Of a stretch of DNA of 23,303 nucleotides, positions 16,750 through 23,303 are shown one piece after another. This DNA is from Lachnospiraceae bacterium UBA5895. Lineage in GTDB: Bacteria; Bacillota; Clostridia; Lachnospirales; Lachnospiraceae. Numbering within the stretch: position 1 is the first letter of the stretch; every line of letters begins with the position of its first letter. The notes under the pieces were generated by a model that was given only the letters and a program-made list of their open reading frames with translations, was not told the DNA's origin and ran no database searches. Location of the stretch: positions 1-23,303 of the forward strand of contig DJEP01000042.1 in assembly GCA_002431915.1 (NCBI GenBank). The letters run 5' to 3'. The translations under genes were made by a program, and so were the position numbers.

Positions 16750-18489
16750 TTAGATGACTTCAGCATCCACTCTGGTGACGATTTCCTGCGTCCCTTTGTG
16801 GATGTGGTATTTCACTGCCGGGATCTTGGTCTTGGTGTAGAGCAGATTGGTGTTGGGATCTGCGGTGATCATGTGACCCACAGGCGGCTTGTCTGCCACT
16901 TCATTGACCTGCACATTTTCGTCTGCTACCGCACTGACCGTACAGCTGCTGAATTCATTGCTGGCCTGAGCGGATGCACCGTCCACCTTTTCTGCGAAGC
17001 CGATCTCTTCAAAATCGCCTCTGCTGACCGCATAACCGCAGTCATACGCCACACATTCGATCTCACTGATGATCTTATGTACTCTGGTGTGTCCACCGGC
17101 ATCCGGGGTGATTGTGGTCTCTACCGTGATGCCCGGATAGGGGCTCCACTTCGACCACACGCCGGTCTCCGTGATCTTCGACTCCTCGCAGATCCGGCGC
17201 ACATACACATAACCGTCAATCCAGAATGCCAGCATGTTGTCCGGTGCATTCTCATGCAGTTCGTAGCAGGACTTTGCCACGCTGATGCTGAACCGGGTAT
17301 CGTAGGCAAACTTTCCGTATTTTGCCACGATCTGGCCGTGTCCGTTGGGGCTGTAGACACCGGGAGCAAATGCGGTGGTGTGATTGCCGTAATGGTAGAC
17401 AAACAAATCGGCGTATTTCTGTGGGCAGACCGGTGCCAGCTTCGGCAGGGGTGCTTCCTCTGCGCTCCAGAAAGGATGATCGTCGGGAAGCAGCAAAAAG
17501 GCAAATACTTTCATGCCCCAGTAAGGGGAGCCGGGAGCATTGTACTGCTCTGCCATGATCAGATTCGGATAGCCGTAGCCAATAGTCAGCACATGATCTC
17601 TGTCAAAGATTGGGCGTTTCAGCCAGGTGCGCAGATGCCTTGCGATCAGGCCTTTCATTACGGGAACCGGGAACGGCTCCAGTCCTGCCAGCAGACACAC
17701 ACTGAAAAAGCTTACCTGAGAGAAACGATAGGTCAGGGATCTGCCGAAAGGAATCGCCTCGCCCTCTTCATCGAACCAGTAAATGAACTGCTTTGCAAAT
17801 TCCATGGCTCTCGCCTTGTATTTTTTAGTCCTCTCCGGATCGTCCTTTTCCATAGTCACGGCATAGATCAGGCTGTAGAAATGAATGGCAAAGGAAATAT
17901 AATAGTCCTTCTGTCCGGAATCTCCGTCCCTGTACCAGCCCTCGCCCAGATAGAAGGTCTCCAGTCCTTCCAGATATTCCTCCAGCATCTCAGGGCTGTA
18001 CCGGCGTCCCACCTTTTTCATGGCGATATTCACCAGTACGGCAAAAAGGATCCAGTTGCAGACCGGCAGGGGATGCTCATTGATCTTATTTAAGTAGTTG
18101 CAGAGATTTTCCTTTTGTGCTTCCGTGAGGGGATCCCATACCACCTCGGGAGCGAACATAATGCCGTAAGAGATGGCTGCCATCTCCACGAATCTCTGGT
18201 CAAAAGAGGTGCATTCTCCCCAGTATTCCGGATTCTTCTCATCGGTTCCTGCAGTGAGACCCTTGCGGTAGATCTCTTCAAATTCCGGCTCCGATCCGCC
18301 GCCTGCCCAGAAGGGCACCAGTCCCCATAAGGGTCTGGAAAATGCCTCCATCCAGGTGGCACCGATGTCATAATGTGCCATGGTAACACCCAGTGTCAGT
18401 CTCGCTTTTTCCTCACTGTAATAAGGCTTCAGCGGATTTAATATTGATAACATACAGTCCTTAAAATCTTTTTTTGAATGTAAATTCAT
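16750..18489 (-). CDS. DUF2264 protein, probable uronic-acid-active glycosidase
   Basis: Protein of 579 residues of Pfam family DUF2264. The N-terminal two thirds should be an (alpha/alpha)6 toroid: YDIGATWMEAFSRPLWGLVPF, a NWILFAVLVNIAMKKVG helix, EGWYRDGDSGQKDYYISFA and GEAIPFGRSLTYRFSQ. The C-terminal third is beta-rich (RFSISVAKSCYELHENAPDN, WSKWSPYPGITVETT). From memory, some relatives are placed in CAZy GH154 with beta-glucuronidase activity; this should be checked. No signal peptide. An ATG at 18498 has its ribosome site only one base away, so the ATG at 18489, nine bases after AAGGA, is preferred. It follows the GH88 gene, separated only by the 150-base palindromic element. Confidence 0.83.
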   Translation of the reverse strand: MNLHSKKDFKDCMLSILNPLKPYYSEEKARLTLGVTMAHYDIGATWMEAFSRPLWGLVPFWAGGGSEPEFEEIYRKGLTAGTDEKNPEYWGECTSFDQRFVEMAAISYGIMFAPEVVWDPLTEAQKENLCNYLNKINEHPLPVCNWILFAVLVNIAMKKVGRRYSPEMLEEYLEGLETFYLGEGWYRDGDSGQKDYYISFAIHFYSLIYAVTMEKDDPERTKKYKARAMEFAKQFIYWFDEEGEAIPFGRSLTYRFSQVSFFSVCLLAGLEPFPVPVMKGLIARHLRTWLKRPIFDRDHVLTIGYGYPNLIMAEQYNAPGSPYWGMKVFAFLLLPDDHPFWSAEEAPLPKLAPVCPQKYADLFVYHYGNHTTAFAPGVYSPNGHGQIVAKYGKFAYDTRFSISVAKSCYELHENAPDNMLAFWIDGYVYVRRICEESKITETGVWSKWSPYPGITVETTITPDAGGHTRVHKIISEIECVAYDCGYAVSRGDFEEIGFAEKVDGASAQASNEFSSCTVSAVADENVQVNEVADKPPVGHMITADPNTNLLYTKTKIPAVKYHIHKGTQEIVTRVDAEVI

Positions 18490-18507
18490 TATCTTCATTC
18501 CTTTCCA

Positions 18508-18657
18508 TAACTATTCAGAGCCTCATTCGCAAAACCGCCTCTTACGAGGCTTACTTTTTGCTCATTGAGGCTACTTCGCCAAAGAAATATTGTTCGATGT
18601 ACTTACGAATGCAAGCATTCGACGTACCCGACAATATTTCATGGCTCTGAATAGTTA
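18508..18657. repeat. 150-base palindromic intergenic element, possibly an ERIC-like or MITE-like repeat
   Basis: Perfect 15-base terminal inverted repeats TAACTATTCAGAGCC (18508-18522) and its complement (18643-18657) enclose two further hairpins. One (18584-18640) has the 10-base stem GAAATATTGT/ACAATATTTC, then GTAC/GTAC and the palindrome CGAATGCAAGCATTCG. The other (18523-18568) pairs GCAAAA/TTTTGC and GCCTC/GAGGC with a TTAC loop. The RNA would fold as a three-way junction. The element is flanked on each side by CCA, which could be a target duplication. It supplies the TAA stop of the GH88 gene and ends one base before the DUF2264 ribosome site, so it fills the whole intercistronic gap. 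No coding capacity; no second copy was seen in this window. Confidence 0.8.
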
Positions 18658-19827
18658 CCAATACTCCCTCCAGTCTTTTAACAGTCTAGTCAGCGCCTCC
18701 ATGTAGAAATAGTCTCCCCAGGAGTTGCACTCGTCCACGCCGTAATGATTACAGGTATTATAAGGGGAATGGTTGGAATAGGTGCTGTGCAGCACCAGTC
18801 CGTTGGATTCCTTTGGATCCTTTACGGCATAGCCCACATAGACAGACCGCATGATCTGTTTTGCCAGCGTAATATAATGCTCTGCCTCTTCCGGCTCTAA
18901 GTATTTTGCCATTTCCAGCATACCGCAGGCAGCAATGGAGGCAGAGGAGGAATCTCTCGGCTGGTCATCCCCATCGGTAAACTCCAGATCCCAGTAGGGC
19001 ACCAGATCCTTCGGCAGATGTTCCAGAAAATACTCTGTTACATGGCGGAACAGGTCAATATATTCTTTTCTTCCGGTATAGCGGTAAGCCAGTGCCATAC
19101 CGTAGACACCCCAGGCCTGACCTCTCGCCCAGGCTGAGCCGTCGCGGTAACCCTGACAGGTGGCACCATGATCCGGCGCTCCCGTCTTCATATCGAAGAA
19201 GAAAGTATGCCAGGTGGAATAATCCTCACGGATCACATTGGCTACTGCCGTATGGATATGCTTCTCGGCAATGTCACGATACTTCGGATCCCCCGTCTCA
19301 TCGGATGCCCAGTACAGCAGAGGCAGGTTCAACAGGCAGTCAATGATCAGACGGTAATTCTCCGGAGCATCCATGGAACCCCATGCCTGAATGAACTCGC
19401 CTACAGGATGATAACGGGTGATGAGCTGGTCTGCTGCCTTGATAGCGGCTTCCCTGCCTTCCTTGCTGCCGATCAGCTTATAGGCTGCCACGCAGGAAGG
19501 AGAATACAGAAATCCCATATCGTGATGGTCTACTTCGATCTTATTGTCAATACGGTCCAAAAAGCTCTTCACCTGAATCTCGCCCGCTTTTTTCAGACGC
19601 TCATCCTGTGAATATTCGTAAGCCAGCCAGATCTCTCCGGTCCAGAATCCGCAGGTCCAGTAGTTGTTCGGAATGGGCTGGTAGAAACCGTTCTCACTGT
19701 AGGCATTCTGGAACCGGTCGGTAAATTCCGGCAGATCCCGGATTACCTGCTCGGTAGAGAACTGCAATGCATCCTTTATTTCTTTCTCAGTTATCAAAGG
19801 ATATTTTTTTTTGTCAAATGTTATCAT
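18655..19827 (-). CDS. GH88 unsaturated glucuronyl hydrolase
   Basis: Hydrolase of 390 residues that removes a 4,5-unsaturated uronic acid from the non-reducing end of oligosaccharides made by polysaccharide lyases. The (alpha/alpha)6 barrel is recognised from NNYWTCGFWTGEIWLAYEYS, VDHHDMGFLYSPSCVAAYKL, ARGQAWGVYGMALAYRYTG and GDDQPRDSSSASIAACGMLEM. Asp103 (HHDMGF) and Asp163 (IIDCLLN) match the catalytic pair Asp88 and Asp149 of Bacillus UGL. Cytoplasmic, no signal peptide. AAAGGA seven bases before the ATG is the ribosome site; a TATAAT (minus strand, 19845-19850) directly after an upstream hairpin could give an internal promoter. Its stop codon belongs to the 150-base palindromic element. 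GH105 is the related alternative but the motifs favour GH88. Confidence 0.93.
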   Translation of the reverse strand: MITFDKKKYPLITEKEIKDALQFSTEQVIRDLPEFTDRFQNAYSENGFYQPIPNNYWTCGFWTGEIWLAYEYSQDERLKKAGEIQVKSFLDRIDNKIEVDHHDMGFLYSPSCVAAYKLIGSKEGREAAIKAADQLITRYHPVGEFIQAWGSMDAPENYRLIIDCLLNLPLLYWASDETGDPKYRDIAEKHIHTAVANVIREDYSTWHTFFFDMKTGAPDHGATCQGYRDGSAWARGQAWGVYGMALAYRYTGRKEYIDLFRHVTEYFLEHLPKDLVPYWDLEFTDGDDQPRDSSSASIAACGMLEMAKYLEPEEAEHYITLAKQIMRSVYVGYAVKDPKESNGLVLHSTYSNHSPYNTCNHYGVDECNSWGDYFYMEALTRLLKDWREYW

Positions 19828-19850
19828 ATTTTTTCCTTTTCTTTATTATA

Positions 19851-19882
19851 CAAGCCTGTGACATAGAACCGGCACAGGCTTG
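19851..19882 (-). other. Intercistronic hairpin between permease and GH88 genes
   Basis: Perfect 10-base stem CAAGCCTGTG (19851-19860) / CACAGGCTTG (19873-19882) with a 12-base loop. On the minus strand it follows the permease stop by 20 bases and is followed by TATAATAAAG, not by a U-run. It may act as a partial terminator or 3'-end stabiliser that separates transporter from enzyme expression. Confidence 0.6.
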
Positions 19883-19902
19883 TGAAAATACATTGTTATC
19901 CG

Positions 19903-20742
19903 TTATCCTTTCAGTCCTGTAGAAGCAACACCCTCCACAAAGTATTTCTGTAATACCAGGAACACAATCAATACCGGGATCAGTGACAATACCGATCCTG
20001 CCATGATCAGACCGTAATCGGAAGAGTACTGGCTGATGAACATTTTCAATCCCAGCTGAATAGTCTTCTTGTTCTCGCTCTTCAAATAGATCAGGGGACC
20101 CAGATAGTCGTTCCAGGTAGCCACGAAAGTGAAAATAGTCAGAGTGGATAATGCCGGTTTCGACAGCGGCAGCATGATGCTGGCGTAGATCCGGTATTCA
20201 CTCATACCGTCAATTCTGGCTGCCTCACATAATTCATCCGGAATGCTTTCATAGAACTGCTTCATCATGAACACGCCGAAAGCAGAGAACGCCTGCAGGC
20301 AGATCATCGCAAGAAGCTTATCGTTCAGTCCCATTCTTCTCATCATGATGAACTGAGGTACCATGTATACCTGCCAGGGCATTGCGATGGTGGCGATATA
20401 TGCCAGGAACAGTCCGTTCTTATGACGGAAGTCCAGCTTTGCAAAGGAATATGCTGCAAAGCTGCTGGTCAATAACTGTAAAAAAGTAACGATCAATGTC
20501 AGATAAAATGTATTCCCCACAAATCTGGCAAAGGGAATCTTCGTCCAGATTTTCATGTAATTGTCCCACTTGGGGTTCGCCGGAATCCATACAAACGGAT
20601 CCATCTGGAATACTTCTCTGTCACTCTTGATGGATGCGGAAAGCATCCACAGGAAAGGAATGATCATGACTAATGCAATCAGAATCAGAATTGCATATAC
20701 GATCACTTTGCCCATAATGGCTTTTCTATGTGCTGATTTCAT
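19903..20742 (-). CDS. Carbohydrate ABC transporter permease (MalG type, CUT1)
   Basis: Permease of 279 residues with six membrane segments, starting with the helix VIVYAILILIALVMIIPFLW. The EAA loop DELCEAARIDGMSEYRIYAS, then LPLSKPALS (about 169-199), is canonical. The C-terminus YFVEGVASTGLKG is the usual end of this branch. RBS AGGAGG lies ten bases ahead of the ATG. It pairs with the MalF-type permease encoded upstream, but unusually a discoidin-like gene sits between the two. It differs from the other MalG-type protein of the window, so two distinct importers are present. No ATPase gene accompanies it. Confidence 0.94.
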   Translation of the reverse strand: MKSAHRKAIMGKVIVYAILILIALVMIIPFLWMLSASIKSDREVFQMDPFVWIPANPKWDNYMKIWTKIPFARFVGNTFYLTLIVTFLQLLTSSFAAYSFAKLDFRHKNGLFLAYIATIAMPWQVYMVPQFIMMRRMGLNDKLLAMICLQAFSAFGVFMMKQFYESIPDELCEAARIDGMSEYRIYASIMLPLSKPALSTLTIFTFVATWNDYLGPLIYLKSENKKTIQLGLKMFISQYSSDYGLIMAGSVLSLIPVLIVFLVLQKYFVEGVASTGLKG

Positions 20743-20756
20743 AATCTGTGCGCCTC

Positions 20757-21548
20757 CTAACGTTTTACCCTGCCATACACTTCTATCTGGCTCAGTGCCG
20801 GGAAGGGGGATGGATCTTCTGCTTTGATCAAGTTACAAAGCTCCAGCCAAGTGATCTCTTTCTCGGGAATCTGCAGTACATGTGCCCTGCTGCTCTTTTC
20901 CAAAGAGAACTCCTGCTCTGTGCCATCTGAAAATCTTATCGTCACCTGCTGCCACCAGTTGTCATGGGGAAAATCGGATCTTGTGTACAATACGATCTTT
21001 TCTGCCAGTACCGGTCTGCCGAAATCCAGCTTCATGGCTGCGTCATCCTGCATGTTAATGCCCCAGGATTCGTAGGGCCATTCTCCGTGGGAGAGGTTCG
21101 CCCGGACGCCGTCAATGGCGTTTTTCGCTGCGAATACGCTCTCGCCCCGGGTCTCCACATTGGCTGTGGCATGAGGATAACAGGGGACATCCATATGCTG
21201 GTCCGCCGGATTGAGTGCCAGATTCCGGTAGGCTGTGATCTCATCTTCTCTTGCCACTTCCGCATAGAGATAATGCTTGCTGCCGGAAAACACCTTGGGG
21301 GACATGCTGATCCTTTTTTCTCCGAAGGGAACATAATAGGATACATTATCGGTTATGTATACAAAGGCAGCTCCCAGTGCGTCATCCACCTGTAAATGCA
21401 CATGAATATCTTTCTCGTCGGTCTCCAGTACGATCCGGTCACCCTCTTCATAGGTGTGGGTGCAGACCAGATCCACGAAGTTCTCACCACTGCTGACGCA
21501 GATCGTATTGCTATCCTTATCAAGGACCTTCAAAGCTAAAACCGCCAT
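20757..21548 (-). CDS. Cytoplasmic discoidin-like (F5/8 type C, CBM32-like) protein
   Basis: Protein of 263 residues without signal peptide or membrane segment. The first 100 residues are beta-strand rich and not recognised (VSSGENFVDLVCTHTYEEGDRIVL). Residues about 110-260 resemble a galactose-binding-like jelly roll: FAAKNAIDGVRANLSHGEWP, YESWGIN, AAMKLDFGRPVLAEKIVLYTR, then DNWWQQVTIRFSDGT and a final FPALSQIEVYG. The Asn-Ala-Ile-Asp-Gly entry motif and the Ser-Gln-Ile-Glu-Val-Tyr-Gly ending are typical of discoidin folds. Its ATG overlaps the preceding permease stop (TAATG) and it ends 14 bases before the next permease, so it is translated with the transporter. A sugar-binding role is likely from the fold, but catalysis or transporter regulation cannot be excluded. 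Confidence 0.75.
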   Translation of the reverse strand: MAVLALKVLDKDSNTICVSSGENFVDLVCTHTYEEGDRIVLETDEKDIHVHLQVDDALGAAFVYITDNVSYYVPFGEKRISMSPKVFSGSKHYLYAEVAREDEITAYRNLALNPADQHMDVPCYPHATANVETRGESVFAAKNAIDGVRANLSHGEWPYESWGINMQDDAAMKLDFGRPVLAEKIVLYTRSDFPHDNWWQQVTIRFSDGTEQEFSLEKSSRAHVLQIPEKEITWLELCNLIKAEDPSPFPALSQIEVYGRVKR

Positions 21549-22447
21549 TATGCCTTCTCCCTCTTTGCCTGAACGCGGAACTGAACAAGTGTTACCGCAA
21601 GTACCATAATAAACAGCACCATTGCTACCGAACTGGAGTAGCCCAGATCCCAGTCGATAAATGCTTTCTGATAAATGTAGTATACGAGAACGGTTGCAGA
21701 AGTAGTAAGCTCTCCGCTTCCACCACCCGCCAGCATGATAGCGATATCGTAAACTTTAAAGCAGCTGATGGTCATCATGACAACTACGAAGAAGGTCGTG
21801 GACGATAACTGCGGCCAGGTCACATAACGGAATTTCTGCCAGGTATTGGCTCCATCCAGACTGGCCGCTTCGTACAGTTCCGAAGATATTCCCTGCAGGC
21901 CTGCCAGATAGATTACCATGTAATAGCCCATGCCTTTCCATACACTGAACAAAATCATGGAAAGTAATACCAGCCCTCCGCTGAACCATTGAGGCAGCTG
22001 ATCCTGCGGCACATTAAACACATTTAATAAAAGATTGTTCACAGGTCCCTTGGAGGGATGGAACAGCATTTTCCAGACAGCTGTGATCGCTACCAGTGAT
22101 GCTACATATGGGAAAAAGGAAAGGGTTCTGAAGACCCCTCTTCCTATTACTTTCTGATTCAGTACAATGGCCAGTGCCAGTGACGCAACCATGGTCAGGG
22201 GTACGGTACCAATACAATAAATAATTGTATTTTTTAATGCGGCCAGGAAAAAAGTATCCTTCCACAGTCTTGTAAAGTTGCTTAAGCCCGCCCACTGGAT
22301 CGGGTTGCTTCCATCCCATTTCATAAAGGCAAGGGCAAAGGCAAAGATAATGGGGATCAGGGTAAATACACAGAAACCGATAAAGTTAGGTGCAATAAAG
22401 GAGTAGGCCACCAGATCTCTTTTGGTTTGACGGCTTAATTTCCGCAT
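21548..22447 (-). CDS. Carbohydrate ABC transporter permease (UgpA/MalF type, CUT1)
   Basis: Permease of 299 residues with six membrane segments. The N-terminal FIAPNFIGFCVFTLIPIIFA and FRTLSFFPYVASLVAITAVWK are typical of the UgpA/LacF branch. The EAA loop is ELYEAASLDGANTWQKF with WPQLSST after it (about 190-216). GGGSGELTTSATVLVYYIY near the C-terminus is the usual motif. RBS AAAGGAG lies seven bases before the ATG. The stop codon shares one base with the start of the discoidin-like gene. A stable hairpin separates it from the upstream binding-protein gene. Confidence 0.93.
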   Translation of the reverse strand: MRKLSRQTKRDLVAYSFIAPNFIGFCVFTLIPIIFAFALAFMKWDGSNPIQWAGLSNFTRLWKDTFFLAALKNTIIYCIGTVPLTMVASLALAIVLNQKVIGRGVFRTLSFFPYVASLVAITAVWKMLFHPSKGPVNNLLLNVFNVPQDQLPQWFSGGLVLLSMILFSVWKGMGYYMVIYLAGLQGISSELYEAASLDGANTWQKFRYVTWPQLSSTTFFVVVMMTISCFKVYDIAIMLAGGGSGELTTSATVLVYYIYQKAFIDWDLGYSSSVAMVLFIMVLAVTLVQFRVQAKREKA

Positions 22448-22494
22448 AACAATTCTCCTTTCAAACGCTTTTTATGTCATCTTTTTCGTCTTTT

Positions 22495-22534
22495 GATAAG
22501 AAAGGGGCCGTAGGTACGACCCCTGTGTCTTATT
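22495..22534 (-). other. Intercistronic hairpin between binding-protein and permease genes
   Basis: ATAAGA (22496-22501) pairs with TCTTAT (22528-22533). Inside it GGGG (22504-22507) pairs with CCCC (22520-22523), and a further CGT/ACG closes an AGGT loop. It lies in the 130-base gap after the binding-protein stop and has no U-run. In many sugar importers such a hairpin protects the binding-protein mRNA and lowers permease expression; that role is inferred here. The rest of the gap shows nothing else. Confidence 0.6.
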
Positions 22535-22577
22535 CAACATACAACAAACATTCAATACTTTATAAGAAAGAGCTTAC

Positions 22578-23303
22578 TTACTGAGCCTGAATATCAGCTA
22601 CCGCCTTGTTCATTGCCGCAATACCGTCGTCAATGCTCATCTCACCGGTCATGATACTTCCATGGTAAGAATCCAGTGCCGAGTTGATCTCGGAAACGTT
22701 GGGTGCATAAGGAACTTCCAGGTACAGGTTGGATACGGTCAAAGCTTCTTTGCTGGCTTCATCGGCAGGGAATCCATCCAGACCCGCAATGATATCTTTT
22801 ACTTCATCAGTCATAATTGCCGGGAAATTACCGCTGTTAGCCACAACCGTTGCGCCCTCTTCACTGCTCAGCCATCTTACGAACTCCCAGGATTCATCCG
22901 GTGTGTCTGTGGCAGAGGCTATTGCAATACCGGTAATGGTACCCAGTGTGGAACCGGGCTCCACGCCTTCTGCGTGAGGGTACTTAACGAATCCCCAGTT
23001 ACCGCACAGGCTGGAATCATATTCTCCGTTCTGCAGGTTTGAAATCATGGTAGAGATAAACCAAGAACCCATATTCATCATTGCCACATCTCCACCTGAG
23101 AAGGCAGCGGAATAGTGTAAACCTTCAGTCTTTAAATCCGTGTATTTCCTGCACACGCCATCCTTTTCCTGATTGAGAACCATTTCGTAATAAGGCTTGA
23201 AGAACTCATAGTTACCATCCAGTATGGAATGCTTGCCATCCAGTACGCCAAAGAGCTGAACCGCACTTCTCCAAGTGTGATAATGTGCACCATATACCTG
23301 AGA
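22578..23303 (-). CDS. Extracellular sugar-binding protein of ABC importer, C-terminal part (runs off the right edge)
   Basis: The frame is open to the window edge (SQVYGAHYHTWRSAVQLFGV is the first visible sequence), so the gene begins beyond 23303; 241 codons are seen. It matches the C-terminal lobe of family-1 sugar-binding proteins: GGDVAMMNMGSWFISTMISNL, then GSTLGTITGIAIASATDTPDE and SWEFVRWLSSEEGATVVANSG. The signal peptide and lipobox lie outside the window. It heads the operon of permease, discoidin-like protein, permease, GH88, DUF2264 and GH36. It is not the same protein as the other binding lipoprotein in the window. The ligand is unknown; neighbours suggest an oligosaccharide with an unsaturated uronic acid. 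Confidence 0.92.
   Translation of the reverse strand, partial: SQVYGAHYHTWRSAVQLFGVLDGKHSILDGNYEFFKPYYEMVLNQEKDGVCRKYTDLKTEGLHYSAAFSGGDVAMMNMGSWFISTMISNLQNGEYDSSLCGNWGFVKYPHAEGVEPGSTLGTITGIAIASATDTPDESWEFVRWLSSEEGATVVANSGNFPAIMTDEVKDIIAGLDGFPADEASKEALTVSNLYLEVPYAPNVSEINSALDSYHGSIMTGEMSIDDGIAAMNKAVADIQAQ

Noticed and set aside
16798..18093. Plus-strand open frame of 431 codons opposite the DUF2264 gene
   Set aside because: It is an antisense shadow of a well-supported gene; composition is Cys/His/Arg-rich and no family motif is visible.

Overview
The window looks like chromosomal DNA of a gut-type Firmicute, most likely a Lachnospiraceae member (class Clostridia). The grounds are Gram-positive style AGGAGG ribosome sites, a MecA adaptor gene, lipoprotein-type sugar-binding proteins, CUT1 sugar importers without a dedicated ATPase gene, and very high similarity in style to polysaccharide-utilisation loci of that family. 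No plasmid, phage, tRNA, rRNA or CRISPR signal was seen. The taxonomic assignment is inference.

Left part (1-4.3 kb): rhamnulokinase (rhaB) and L-rhamnose mutarotase (rhaM) on the minus strand. Divergent from them is a RluA/RluD-type pseudouridine synthase whose TATAAT box lies only 7 bases before its ATG. Convergent to that is mecA. A strong hairpin follows, then a decayed AraC-type regulator gene (3883-4251).

Middle (4.3-10.5 kb): one tightly packed minus-strand operon read from 10450 downward. It encodes a sugar-binding lipoprotein, two importer permeases, a GH43_24-like exo-beta-1,3-galactanase, a CE15-like glucuronoyl esterase, a truncated esterase that has lost its nucleophile, and an intact esterase. 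It ends in the AraC remnant and its hairpin terminator. A divergent AraC regulator (10605-11444, plus) sits at its head.

Right part (11.4-23.3 kb): a second AraC regulator (minus) diverges from a GH127 beta-L-arabinofuranosidase (plus). Convergent with GH127 is a second minus-strand operon that enters from beyond the right edge. It encodes a sugar-binding protein (partial), a permease, a small discoidin-like protein with no signal peptide, a second permease, a GH88 unsaturated glucuronyl hydrolase, a DUF2264 protein and a GH36 alpha-galactosidase. Hairpins separate several of its cistrons. The GH88-DUF2264 junction is filled entirely by a 150-base palindromic element with 15-base perfect terminal inverted repeats.

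How the parts may work together: none of the glycoside-active enzymes shows a signal peptide, so complex oligosaccharides would be imported by the two ABC systems and taken apart inside the cell. Beta-1,3-galactanase, beta-L-arabinofuranosidase, alpha-galactosidase, glucuronoyl esterase, unsaturated-uronyl hydrolase, a DUF2264 protein and L-rhamnose catabolism together point to type II arabinogalactan (arabinogalactan-protein or gum-arabic type side chains, which carry Rha-GlcA-Gal). Rhamnogalacturonan-I oligosaccharides are the main alternative. The substrate is inference and has not been shown.
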